Of a stretch of DNA of 36,814 bases, positions 8,876 to 16,703 are shown one piece after another (the stretch's first letter is position 1; each line of letters starts with the position of its first letter). The position numbers were made by a program, and so were the translations under genes. The stretch covers positions 1-36,814 of the forward strand of contig JABDIY010000029.1 in assembly GCA_013003535.1 (NCBI GenBank). Reading direction: 5' to 3'. The stretch comes from Acidimicrobiales bacterium (GTDB lineage Bacteria > Actinomycetota > Acidimicrobiia > Acidimicrobiales > SZUA-35). Below the pieces are notes generated by a model that saw nothing but the letters and a program-made list of their open reading frames with translations, searched no databases and was not told where the DNA came from.

Positions 8876-9522
8876 CCGCACTCGTTCTGGACAATGTCCG
8901 CGTGGATCACGCCGCCGGCACCCCGTGGGAGACCTGTGGACTCCAAAATGTCAACCTGCAGCTGGAAGCGGGCGAAAGAGTTTTGGTAGTTGGCGGAAAC
9001 GGATCCGGAAAGAGCACGCTGGCCTCGGTGATGGCCGGCCTCATCCTCCCCACCGAGGGAACCTGCACGTTGGATGGGATCCCAATTGAAGAGCAGGCCG
9101 CTCAAGTCACGCTCGTAATCCAACACACCCGACTCCAGCTGATGCGCCCCACGGTCAGGGAGGAGCTCGAGGATCTCGCCGACCACACCACCGTCATCAC
9201 CCCAGCCGTGAATCGGTTGGGCCTCAACGGGCTACTTCACCGCCGAATCGATGAACTCTCGGGCGGCCAACAACGACGCGTTGGGTTAGCAGGAGCGCTG
9301 GTCCGCAAGACCCCACTCATCCTGCTGGATGAACCGATGGCGGGTCTCGATCGAGAATCTCGTCACCAACTGGTGCATGCGCTCGAGGAGTTGCCGCACG
9401 ATTCCATCGTGGTCGTGGTAACCCACGATCTTCCCGCCAGCCGCCCGATCCTGCACCAGGGGCTCCGGGGAAGACTGCTCCACATAGACAACGGCAGGGT
9501 TCGCGAAAGCGTCGATCGATGA
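8872..9522 (+). CDS. Energy-coupling factor transporter ATPase (EcfA-type)
   Basis: Cytoplasmic ATPase that would pair with the fused ATPase domain of the preceding gene to drive an ECF importer. Walker A GGNGSGKST is at residues 41-49, the Q-loop lies in LVIQHTR, the signature is LSGGQQRRVGLAGAL, Walker B/D-loop is LILLDEPMAGLD, and the switch His is in VVTHD. It starts with GTG in a 4-bp overlap with the gene before and ends in an ATGA overlap with ecfT, so the three are translationally coupled. 216 aa is at the short end for the family. Confidence 0.87.
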   Translation: MTALVLDNVRVDHAAGTPWETCGLQNVNLQLEAGERVLVVGGNGSGKSTLASVMAGLILPTEGTCTLDGIPIEEQAAQVTLVIQHTRLQLMRPTVREELEDLADHTTVITPAVNRLGLNGLLHRRIDELSGGQQRRVGLAGALVRKTPLILLDEPMAGLDRESRHQLVHALEELPHDSIVVVVTHDLPASRPILHQGLRGRLLHIDNGRVRESVDR

Positions 9523-10274
9523 GGAACTCTCTCCACATCCTGCGTTACGTCGAAGGGGACTCCGTGATCCATCGGATGAATCCCCGAGCCAAAGTGCTGG
9601 CGCTGGTTCTCCTGCTTCTCGTTGTGTCGTTCGATGCTTCGTGGATCTCGGTGGGACTGCTGTGGTTCCTCGTGATCGGTGGATCGATGCTTGCCAGGCT
9701 CCCCCGCCAGGTTGCCCCCCGGCCGCCCCGAATCCTGATCGTCATGATGGTTGCCACCATCACGTTGGCGCTCCTGGCTGGAGGCGAGCCGTACGGACTC
9801 GGTGGAGCCATCCTGCAAACGCGGCTGTTCGCGTTCACCCTTGGGCTTCTGGGGCTGTCACTCCTGGTGGGGTGGACTACTCCTACCGCTGACCTACCGG
9901 TCGCAGCTGCCTGGCTGCTCACTCCGTTGCGATGGCTCCACGTGCCGGTCGACGATGTTGTAGCCGGTTTGGCGCTGGCCACACGGGCCCTGCCACTGGT
10001 GGCGGAAGAATTCACCACGGTCATCTCCCTCTCCCGCTTTCGACCCCAACGCCTCACAGGCCCGCTCTCTCACGGAATGGACCTAGCGGCAACTGCCACA
10101 ACCGCCACCGTGCGACGCGGCCTGGAGATGGGCGAAGCGATCGAAGCTCGGGGTGGCACTCCAACAGCCAAGCAAATTGCCCATTCACCAGGAGTCCCTG
10201 ATGCGTGGGGAATGAACGAGTTGGCCCTCCTGGGAGCTGTTGCCGCCATTATTGCTCTCACTCTGATGACCTGA
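9519..10274 (+). CDS. Energy-coupling factor transporter transmembrane protein EcfT (CbiQ-like)
   Basis: Integral membrane scaffold linking the ATPase pair to the S component. The N-terminal pattern HRMNPRAKVLALV is the conserved EcfT start. Several hydrophobic helices follow (about residues 28-60, 70-85, 95-115), then the cytosolic coupling region with GEAIEARGG, matching the Ala-Arg-Gly coupling motif that docks in the ATPase groove. Only one such motif is clear; canonical EcfT proteins often have two. A final hydrophobic helix ends the protein. 251 aa. Last gene of the operon, convergent with the luciferase-like gene 48 bp on. Confidence 0.87.
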   Translation: MRNSLHILRYVEGDSVIHRMNPRAKVLALVLLLLVVSFDASWISVGLLWFLVIGGSMLARLPRQVAPRPPRILIVMMVATITLALLAGGEPYGLGGAILQTRLFAFTLGLLGLSLLVGWTTPTADLPVAAAWLLTPLRWLHVPVDDVVAGLALATRALPLVAEEFTTVISLSRFRPQRLTGPLSHGMDLAATATTATVRRGLEMGEAIEARGGTPTAKQIAHSPGVPDAWGMNELALLGAVAAIIALTLMT

Positions 10275-10322
10275 ACCTCTGATCCCTTGAACACAACTCT
10301 CTACAGCACCGTGGAGCACTGT

Positions 10323-11171
10323 TCAGAACAGCTGCGGCAAGACATCGATTGCAGCCAGCTCCAGCTGGGATTGCGGATCACCGAACGGAACCAAGACAAT
10401 GCTGTCGACCTCGGTTTCAAGAAGCTCGCCAAGACGGTCGCCAACCTCATTTGGAGACTCACCGATAGCGGCCCACGACGTCATCATCTCCTCTGAGGGC
10501 GGTGGCGGAAGCTCCTCGGTCGGACCGCAGAAGAACCCCACGAAAAGGGTGAGACGGTGCGGACCGGTTTGCCCGACTGCGGCTCGGGAGGCGGCAATTA
10601 CCTCAACGGCGCGGTCGATGTGGTCTGGTCCGTGACCTTCGGGAATGATCGTCCCCTGTGCCACCCGGCCACTGAGGGCCAAGGTCTTCGGACCGATGGC
10701 CCCGATCGAGACGAGTGGGGCCGGCGACGGAGGAAACTCCAGTGCATACCCGCCCACCTCCACGTATCGTCCTTTTACTCCAGGATCGCGTCCTTCAAGC
10801 AGCGCCCGTGTGGCGATTGTGGTCTCCTCGAGAAGTGTCAGCGGCGAGTCAACTCGCTCACCGATGCCGGCCATCCACGACTGCACCCCATGACCAATTC
10901 CACAGCTCAGACGGCCAGGATAAAGCCTGGCCAAGGTGGCCCATTCCATCGCCAAAGCCATCGGGTTTCGAAATGGAGCGGGGGCAATTCCGTGTCCAAC
11001 AGTGCACTCTTCGGTGGAGCGAAGCACCTCGCTCAATTGACTGATCCCGCCAGCAAAGGGCAGATCCTCGACCACCCAGAGTTCTGAGAAGACCGGGGCC
11101 AATGACGCCGCATGCACCCCCACGAACTCCGGTGGGATATCACGTCGAATCATCGCTCCGATAACGGCCAC
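10323..11171 (-). CDS. Luciferase-like monooxygenase (LLM) family oxidoreductase
   Basis: TIM-barrel oxidoreductase using FMN or F420. The fold is recognised from the early ELWVVEDLPFAGG segment, the HGIAPAPFRNPMALAMEWATLARLYPGR block (written here as one region of residues about 70-100 of the protein), GIGHGVQSWM, and LVSIGAIGPKTLALSGRVAQG toward the C-terminus. The resemblance is to F420-dependent LLM proteins common in actinobacteria, but the cofactor is not proven. The frame is open up to 11276, which would overlap the upstream carboxylase gene by 65 bp. I prefer the GTG at 11171, which begins directly at the first barrel strand; an ATG at 11153 is the alternative. 282 aa with this start. 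Confidence 0.8.
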   Translation of the reverse strand: MAVIGAMIRRDIPPEFVGVHAASLAPVFSELWVVEDLPFAGGISQLSEVLRSTEECTVGHGIAPAPFRNPMALAMEWATLARLYPGRLSCGIGHGVQSWMAGIGERVDSPLTLLEETTIATRALLEGRDPGVKGRYVEVGGYALEFPPSPAPLVSIGAIGPKTLALSGRVAQGTIIPEGHGPDHIDRAVEVIAASRAAVGQTGPHRLTLFVGFFCGPTEELPPPPSEEMMTSWAAIGESPNEVGDRLGELLETEVDSIVLVPFGDPQSQLELAAIDVLPQLF

Positions 11172-11211
11172 ACCTAAGAGTAGGGCCAAACCGACGTCTT
11201 GGGCCTCGAGG

Positions 11212-12999
11212 CTACAGCTCCTGCGAGAACAGCAACTGCAACCATTTGGCGGTCTCAGCCGGGGGGATGACGTCATCGATCTCGAAGTGGTCGGCCATAC
11301 TCAGGCCCTTTCCCGCCTCATACATCTTGGCCACCATCTCCTGATACCTCAACTCCCGCTCGCCATCGTCCTCAATAGCGGCAAGCTCGTCCCGAAAACC
11401 CAATTTCACGAAACCCTCCAACCCCATCGCCCCAAACTCGCTGGTAGGCCAACCGATGGTTGCAACCGGCGCTTTGAAACTGCCGCCCGCCAGCGCTTGG
11501 GCACCAAGCCCATATCCTTTGCGGGTTACCACGGTGATGAAGGGAACAGACAACGCGGCCCCGGCAACGAACAGATCTCCAGCCGCCTTGACCAAACCGG
11601 CTCGCTCCTCGTGGGGGCCCACCATGAACCCCGGTGTGTCACAGAAAAACGCCACCGGCAACTCGTACTTCTGGGCGAGCGCGAGCATGCGGGAAATCGT
11701 GCTTGCCGCATCTGCATCGATTGCCCCACCCAGGTGCGCTGAGTTGCTGGCGACCACGACGAGTGGACGTCCATCTAGCCGGGTCATTGCCGTGATAACG
11801 CTCTTGCCGAAGTCCGGCCGTAGTTCCACTGTGGAATCCATATCGAAGACGCCAGCCAGCAGCCGGCGCATATCGTAGACCTGTCGCCGGTTGGCCGGGA
11901 CGGTAAGTGCAAGTCCGGTGGAGTCCGGTCGTTCGAACGAAGGACTGATCTTCCCAGCCGCGAATGCCAAGATCTGTTGGGCGCTTTCCACTGCGGCGGC
12001 GTCGTCAGCTACGACAATGTCGATTACGCCGTTGCGCGTCTGGTCAGCAACGGGGCCAATCTCCCGAGGTGCTACTACGCCCATTCCACCACCCTCGATC
12101 ATGGCCGGTCCTGCCATCCCCACATAGGAATCCTCGGTGGAGATCCGTATGTCGCACATACCAAACAACGCCGCATTGCCGGCAAAGCAATAGCCCGTGT
12201 TGATACCGATTACCGGCAAGGTCAACGTCAGCTTTGCCAAAAGGGCGAAGGCCAGACAATCCAACCCTGCCACCGTGACGCCGTCGGTGTCGCCGGGTCG
12301 GCCGCCCCCTCCCTCGGTCAAGATGACTACGGGCAGTTCGAGGCGCTCAGCCAGTTCGAACAACCGGTCCTTCTTCCGGTGATTTTGATAACCCTGCGTT
12401 CCCGCCAGCACCATGTAGTCATAGGTCATGACCACGCAACGCACGCCCCGTATCGCACCGATTCCGCCGACCAAACCGTCAGCCGGCGTCTTGACAATCA
12501 ACTCGTCTTTCGTCCGACGTTGACGCTGAGCTGCCAGGACGAGCGGGCCGTACTCCACAAAGGTGTCAGCGTCGCAAAGGTGGGCGATGTTCTCTCGGGC
12601 GGTACGACGACCACTGGCATGCCGCTTGGCCACCGCTGTCTGACGATTCTGATCCAATCCGAAGCCTCGGCGGCGCAGAACTTCTTCAACGTGCAGGGCA
12701 CCGCCAGCTTCACCAAGCAGAGCTCCATTGGCGGTTTCCTCGTCGACAAGCGGTGGATGCGCCATCGATCCCACGTACTGCACGCGGACCAGCCCTTGGC
12801 CGTCGGCTACCTGGTCCCCAGCGGCAACGAGGACCGCCGTCACCCGGCACGGCTCCGGGGTAGCCACAACATGCTCCATCTTCATGGACTCGATCACCAC
12901 AACCGGCTGACCGGCCGCAATCGTTTCACCAAGTTCGGGCAGCCGAAGCACGGTTCCTATCAACGGTGCAGTGAGTAGATGGTGGTCGGCGTTCGTCAC
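11212..12999 (-). CDS. Biotin carrier domain fused to acyl-CoA carboxyltransferase
   Basis: Predicted carboxyltransferase of an acetyl-, propionyl- or related acyl-CoA carboxylase. Residues about 1-75 form a biotinyl domain (APLIGTVLRLPELGETI, then VIESMKMEH with the biotin-accepting Lys at 40). After a short spacer, residues about 80-595 are a full PccB/AccD-type carboxyltransferase: GRRTARENIAHLCD, GGIGAIRG, the oxyanion-hole regions around GVTVAGLDC and GTGYCFAGNA-like sequence, then ANSAHLGGAID, FFCDTPGFMVG and RKGYGLGAQA. In most actinobacteria the carrier sits at the C-terminus of the biotin carboxylase subunit, so an N-terminal carrier on the carboxyltransferase is unusual. No biotin carboxylase gene lies in the window. 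The start is 13 bp from the stop of the small membrane protein upstream. Confidence 0.87.
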   Translation of the reverse strand: MTNADHHLLTAPLIGTVLRLPELGETIAAGQPVVVIESMKMEHVVATPEPCRVTAVLVAAGDQVADGQGLVRVQYVGSMAHPPLVDEETANGALLGEAGGALHVEEVLRRRGFGLDQNRQTAVAKRHASGRRTARENIAHLCDADTFVEYGPLVLAAQRQRRTKDELIVKTPADGLVGGIGAIRGVRCVVMTYDYMVLAGTQGYQNHRKKDRLFELAERLELPVVILTEGGGGRPGDTDGVTVAGLDCLAFALLAKLTLTLPVIGINTGYCFAGNAALFGMCDIRISTEDSYVGMAGPAMIEGGGMGVVAPREIGPVADQTRNGVIDIVVADDAAAVESAQQILAFAAGKISPSFERPDSTGLALTVPANRRQVYDMRRLLAGVFDMDSTVELRPDFGKSVITAMTRLDGRPLVVVASNSAHLGGAIDADAASTISRMLALAQKYELPVAFFCDTPGFMVGPHEERAGLVKAAGDLFVAGAALSVPFITVVTRKGYGLGAQALAGGSFKAPVATIGWPTSEFGAMGLEGFVKLGFRDELAAIEDDGERELRYQEMVAKMYEAGKGLSMADHFEIDDVIPPAETAKWLQLLFSQEL

Positions 13000-13012
13000 G
13001 CCTCAATGTTGG

Positions 13013-13264
13013 TCAGTCGCGGCGGCGAATGCGAACCGACGGAACGTCGTGGCCCTGATTTCGCAACCAGACCATGTAGTAGGTCCCGATGGCAACCGTG
13101 AGGGCGAAGCGCACTACGAGACCAACCGGATCGCTATCCTGCACCGCGGTTGCGGTCCACCATGAACCGATGGCAACAGAGACGGCCAGGCCAACCAACG
13201 CCACGATCGAGGCGGTGGTGGCCGGCACGGAACGAGTCCTTCGTCTACTGCCTCCCCACATCAT
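13013..13264 (-). CDS. Small hypothetical membrane protein (two TM helices)
   Basis: Function unknown. With the chosen start it is 83 aa: a basic N-terminus (GGSRRRTRS), a hydrophobic helix TTASIVALVGLAVSVAIG, a short loop with Trp-Trp, a second helix around GLVVRFALTVAIGTYYMV, and an Arg-rich cytosolic tail. ATG codons occur at 13294, 13264 and 13261; the middle pair follows an AGGA and suits translation better, while the 13294 ATG lies within a perfect inverted repeat. Same strand and 13 bp before the carboxylase fusion, so probably cotranscribed with it. Confidence 0.65.
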   Translation of the reverse strand: MMWGGSRRRTRSVPATTASIVALVGLAVSVAIGSWWTATAVQDSDPVGLVVRFALTVAIGTYYMVWLRNQGHDVPSVRIRRRD

Positions 13265-13291
13265 GATCCTGAGAGTACGGAACGCCCCGAC

Positions 13292-13310
13292 CATCGGCGT
13301 AGGGCCGATG
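13292..13310. promoter_or_regulatory. Perfect 7-bp inverted repeat in a divergent intergenic region
   Basis: CATCGGC and GCCGATG are separated by GTAGG. The repeat lies between the minus-strand membrane-protein gene and the plus-strand HAD gene, where a shared operator would be expected. It could also form an RNA hairpin in the minus-strand leader. No matching transcription factor is recognised. Confidence 0.4.
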
Positions 13311-13360
13311 TTCCCGTCAAAGAGGGGCTAAACGCCCTAGCGACCATTACGGTCAACGCC

Positions 13361-13993
13361 GTGACGAACACAGACCGGCCGGCCGCGGTCATATTCGACC
13401 TGGGTGGAGTGATAGTGATGCTGGGTCCGCTCAGCGACCTCCTCGGTTCCTACGCACCTCCAGCGGAGGACTTCTGGCCGCGCTGGCTTCACTCTGAAGC
13501 TGTTCGAGCCTACGAAGGCGGGTACTGCACTACTGATGAATTCGCCGACGCCTTGACCTCCGAGTTCTCCTTGCCCTTTGGTCCTGAGGAACTGCTCCGC
13601 CGATTCGCCGCGTGGCCGAAGGGCCTCTACCCCGGCGCAACCCAACTGCTGGAAGAACTCAGCGAGCAGAACCCCGCGTTAACGGTAGGAGCCCTGAGCA
13701 ACTCCAACCCGCTCCACTGGAGCGAGCAGAACGACGCCGAACAGATCCGGGCGCTGTTCGACACGCCCTTCCTCAGCTTCGAGATGAAGCTGCTCAAACC
13801 GGACCCCGCGATCTATCGCCATGTTGAACGAGCTCTGGGACTGGAACCCCCGGAGATCCTCTATTTCGATGACAACCAGATCAACGTGGACGGAGCCATC
13901 AATGCCGGATGGCGGGCCCACGTTGCACGCCACCCAGACGAGTGCCGCCGATATCTGGCTACCTACCGCTTGGTCGCTACGCTGAAAGCATGA
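13361..13993 (+). CDS. HAD-superfamily hydrolase (subfamily IA, YihX-like phosphatase)
   Basis: Predicted cytoplasmic phosphatase acting on a small phosphorylated metabolite, possibly a sugar phosphate by analogy with YihX. Motif I is FDLGGV with the nucleophile Asp at residue 13; the Gly two residues later replaces the usual second Asp, as in the FDLGNV type seen in E. coli YihX. Motif II is GALSNSN, the Lys of motif III lies in KLLKPDP, and motif IV is YFDDNQIN. Cap residues 20-90 are helical. Starts with GTG and overlaps the next gene by ATGA. 210 aa. Confidence 0.85.
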   Translation: MTNTDRPAAVIFDLGGVIVMLGPLSDLLGSYAPPAEDFWPRWLHSEAVRAYEGGYCTTDEFADALTSEFSLPFGPEELLRRFAAWPKGLYPGATQLLEELSEQNPALTVGALSNSNPLHWSEQNDAEQIRALFDTPFLSFEMKLLKPDPAIYRHVERALGLEPPEILYFDDNQINVDGAINAGWRAHVARHPDECRRYLATYRLVATLKA

Positions 13994-14622
13994 CGTCTTC
14001 CACGTTGCACTGGTCAGATACGGACGTGGAGATCCACAAGATCGTCGTTGGGCCGGTGGAGAACAACGTCTTCGTTCTCCGCTGCCGCCACACCGGCGAG
14101 GCAGTACTGCTGGATGCGGCCAATGAGCACGAGCGTTTACTGGAACTGTGCCAAGCGTTGAACGTGCGGACGGTCTTGGAAACGCACGGCCATTGGGACC
14201 ACATCGGGGCGGTCACCGAAGTCCGCAACGCCGGCTACGAAGTTGGAGTTACCGACGCCGACGCCCACATGCTCCCCAGTTACGACTATTTGCTGGAAGA
14301 CGACACGGTCATTGAAGTAGGTCGACTTCGCCTCCGGACCATCGCCACCCCAGGCCACACACCAGGCTCCATCTGCTTCCGGGTGGAAGAGAAGCCGCTG
14401 CTTTTCAGCGGTGACACGCTCTTCCCGGGTGGTCCTGGATCCACCAAGTTCGGCGACGACAAACTCACGTCGATCGCCAGTTTCGAAACGATCATCGAGA
14501 GCATCGACCGCAAGCTGTTCACCTTGGACAAGAACACCATCGTCATGCCCGGACACGGCTTAGACACCACGATCGCCACCGAACGTCCTCACCTGGACGA
14601 GTGGATCGAACGAGGCTGGTGA
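13990..14622 (+). CDS. Metallo-beta-lactamase-fold hydrolase (glyoxalase II-like)
   Basis: Zinc-dependent hydrolase, probably of a thioester or related small substrate. THGHWDHIGAV gives the HxHxDH metal motif (H66, H68, D70, H71), followed by TPGHTPGSICF with the next His ligand, FSGDTLFPGGPGS with the bridging Asp, and VMPGHGLDT with the last His. This order is that of glyoxalase II and persulfide dioxygenase-type enzymes. The ATG at 13990 overlaps the HAD stop codon; an earlier in-frame Met would run back into the HAD gene. The stop overlaps the MFS start (GTGA). 210 aa. Confidence 0.87.
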   Translation: MTSSTLHWSDTDVEIHKIVVGPVENNVFVLRCRHTGEAVLLDAANEHERLLELCQALNVRTVLETHGHWDHIGAVTEVRNAGYEVGVTDADAHMLPSYDYLLEDDTVIEVGRLRLRTIATPGHTPGSICFRVEEKPLLFSGDTLFPGGPGSTKFGDDKLTSIASFETIIESIDRKLFTLDKNTIVMPGHGLDTTIATERPHLDEWIERGW

Positions 14623-15857
14623 CCGCCACCCACGTGGAGGGAACAACCCGAGACACTCTGGCGATCCCGGCCTTTCGACGGATCTATTTCGCCTCGTTTG
14701 TCAGCAACGCCGGCCGTTGGATGCAAACGGTGGCAGTGGGCGTGCTCGGTTGGGAGTTGACCGGTTCCAACACCTTCCTCGGCCAACTGATCTTCGCCCA
14801 GCTCATTCCCATGGCGTTCCTCAGCCTGTTGGGTGGCAGCTTGGCCGACAGCATGGACCGCAGAATGCTGCTGGTGATCACCCAGGTGTGGCAGATGACG
14901 TTCACGGTCGTTCTTGCGCTACTCCTTTTGGACGATGCGATCAATACCAATCTGCTCCTTCTGATCGTCTTCATCACCGGTTTGGGGCAGGGCATTTATG
15001 CGCCGGTCTTCAACTCGATTCTTCCTACTTTGGTCGGGAAGGAAAACCTGACCGCAGCAGTGTCGTTGAATTCGGTACAAGTGAATGGAGCCCGCGTGAT
15101 CGGACCTGCGATCGGGGGCTATCTCGTTGCCCGTTTCGGCTTCAGCGAAGTCCTGTTTCTCAACGCCGCCTCGTATCTCGCGGTGATCGGCGCGGTCTTG
15201 GTCACCTCATTCCCCGAGCCGATTGCGTCCACTCGCGCTTTTCGCGAACGCATCCTGGGCGGATTCATCGCGGCTTCCCGATCGGCTCAGGTAGGCCGGC
15301 CGCTGCTGCTGATGACGGCGTTCGCAATGCTCTGTCTGCCCTTCATAGGCCAGCTTCCAGCTATCGCCGAACAACAGCTGGGCATCGATGCCCGCTCCAC
15401 CACCTACGGTTACTTCTACGCTGTCTTCGGCGTTGGCGCTTTGGTAGGAGCGGCCATCGTCGGCACTGTGCTCTTGCGCGTGGAGAAGGTGCTGATCTCT
15501 CGAGCGACCCTGGTGCTGTTTGGCGCTTCCCTGGCCTGGCTGGCCACGGTTCGGTCCATCGACGCGGCCTACCCCGCAATCTTCTTTGTTGCCCTATTCT
15601 ATTTCGCCCTTCCCACCACTCTGAATACGATGTGGCAACAACATGTGGATGACAGCATCCGGGGTCGAATCTCGGCACTGTGGGTGTTGAGTTTCGGTGG
15701 AACGGTTCCGGTTGCCAACCTCATCGCCGGCCCGGTGGTTGAACGGGCGGGGCTGACACCGGTGATGCTGTTCGGAAGCTTGGCCGCGATCGCCCTGGCC
15801 ACGGTATTCCGCGTCCCTCCCGGACCGGTGATCAGCGACACGATTCTGACCCGCTGA
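14619..15857 (+). CDS. Major facilitator superfamily transporter (MFS_3/EntS-like)
   Basis: Secondary transporter with about 10-12 hydrophobic helices, probably a drug or metabolite exporter. The N-terminal FRRIYFASFVSNAGRWMQTV pattern and the loop 2-3 motif GGSLADSMDRRMLL (an MFS motif A variant) are typical of the transmembrane secretion effector (EntS-like) branch. The C-terminal half has VDDSIRGRISALWVLSFGG, the second-repeat equivalent. The GTG at 14619 forms a 4-bp overlap with the gene before and is preferred to the ATG at 14601. 412 aa, full length. Last gene of its unit; substrate unknown. Confidence 0.86.
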   Translation: MTATHVEGTTRDTLAIPAFRRIYFASFVSNAGRWMQTVAVGVLGWELTGSNTFLGQLIFAQLIPMAFLSLLGGSLADSMDRRMLLVITQVWQMTFTVVLALLLLDDAINTNLLLLIVFITGLGQGIYAPVFNSILPTLVGKENLTAAVSLNSVQVNGARVIGPAIGGYLVARFGFSEVLFLNAASYLAVIGAVLVTSFPEPIASTRAFRERILGGFIAASRSAQVGRPLLLMTAFAMLCLPFIGQLPAIAEQQLGIDARSTTYGYFYAVFGVGALVGAAIVGTVLLRVEKVLISRATLVLFGASLAWLATVRSIDAAYPAIFFVALFYFALPTTLNTMWQQHVDDSIRGRISALWVLSFGGTVPVANLIAGPVVERAGLTPVMLFGSLAAIALATVFRVPPGPVISDTILTR

Positions 15858-15890
15858 CCGAGCACCGGCGATGTCGTTCTCAGGGGTTGT

Positions 15891-15918
15891 AATTATTCCT
15901 ACGGTGGTAGGAGAAATT
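15891..15918. promoter_or_regulatory. 28-bp imperfect palindrome, candidate operator of the suf genes
   Basis: Two 12-bp arms separated by GGTG. The left arm AATTATTCCTAC and the right arm GTAGGAGAAATT match at 10 of 12 positions, with a perfect inner TCCTAC/GTAGGA. It overlaps the expected -35 region of the suf promoter. Iron-sulfur biogenesis operons are often repressed by Fe-S sensing Rrf2 or SufR-type regulators that bind such dyads. Which regulator would bind here is not known, and none is encoded next to the genes. Confidence 0.6.
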
Positions 15919-15929
15919 CGACGGGCGAA

Positions 15930-15935
15930 TACAAT
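15930..15935 (+). promoter_or_regulatory. Putative -10 element of sufC; probable leaderless start
   Basis: TACAAT ends 6 bp before the sufC ATG, so transcription would begin at or next to the start codon, giving a leaderless mRNA as is common in actinobacteria. A 17-bp spacer puts the -35 at 15907-15912, inside the palindrome's right arm. Inference from spacing only. Confidence 0.5.
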
Positions 15936-15941
15936 GGAGCC

Positions 15942-16703
15942 ATGACCACCCCGCTGTTTGAGATCATCGATCTCCACGCACGAGTCGCATCCGATATCGC
16001 CGAGGAGGCCACGCCCATCCTGAAAGGGTTGTCGCTCACGGTAATGCCCGGCGAAGTCCATGTGATCATGGGTCCTAACGGCTCAGGTAAGAGCACACTG
16101 GCCAATGTGCTCCTCGGGTCTACCGAGTACGAAGTGACCAGCGGGACGGTGAAGTTCAACGGCGATGACATCACCGATTGGGGCCCCGACATTCGGGGTA
16201 AAGCCGGGATCTTTCTAGCCTTCCAGCATCCGATGGCGGTATCGGGCGTGAGCGTCTTGAACTTCCTCCGCCAGGCGTTGAGCGCTCGAAAAGGGATTGA
16301 GATGAGCGTGTTGGAGCTCCGCCTCGAGTTGATGGAGTGGATGGAAAAGCTTGGCATGGATCGCAGCTTCATGGAACGTCACCTCAACGAGGGATTTTCC
16401 GGCGGCGAGCGCAAACGTAACGAAATCCTGCAGATGGCCGTGCTGGAACCGGAGATGGCGATCCTGGATGAAACCGACTCCGGTCTCGACATCGACGCCC
16501 TCCGCACCGTCGGTCAAGGAGTGCAGGCGATTCGAGCAGAGCGACCGACCCTCGGCACGCTGGCCATCACCCACCACGAACGCCTTCTGTCATTCATCAA
16601 GCCTGATGCGGTGCATGTTCTCATGGACGGCGCCATCATCCACAGCGGAGGTATCGAGGTGGCGCAGAAGCTCGACGCCGAAGGCTACGAGGCGTTCCGA
16701 TGA
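15942..16703 (+). CDS. sufC: Fe-S cluster assembly ATPase SufC
   Basis: Cytoplasmic ABC-type ATPase that drives conformational change of the SufBC(D) scaffold during Fe-S cluster assembly. Walker A GPNGSGKST is at residues 44-52; the Q-loop lies in FLAFQHPMAVSGVSVLNFLR, a SufC-specific region; the signature is FSGGERKRNE; Walker B and D-loop give ILDETDSGLDIDAL; the switch His is in THHERLL. The C-terminal DGAIIHSGG is also SufC-typical. 253 aa, normal. It is the first suf gene here: sufB and sufD, which usually precede it, are not in the window. The stop overlaps the sufS start (ATGA). Confidence 0.96.
   Translation: MTTPLFEIIDLHARVASDIAEEATPILKGLSLTVMPGEVHVIMGPNGSGKSTLANVLLGSTEYEVTSGTVKFNGDDITDWGPDIRGKAGIFLAFQHPMAVSGVSVLNFLRQALSARKGIEMSVLELRLELMEWMEKLGMDRSFMERHLNEGFSGGERKRNEILQMAVLEPEMAILDETDSGLDIDALRTVGQGVQAIRAERPTLGTLAITHHERLLSFIKPDAVHVLMDGAIIHSGGIEVAQKLDAEGYEAFR

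Noticed and set aside
10315-10340. CTGTTC-A-GAACAG palindrome as a terminator between ecfT and the luciferase-like gene
   Set aside because: It lies over the end of a coding sequence, the loop is a single base and no T-run follows.
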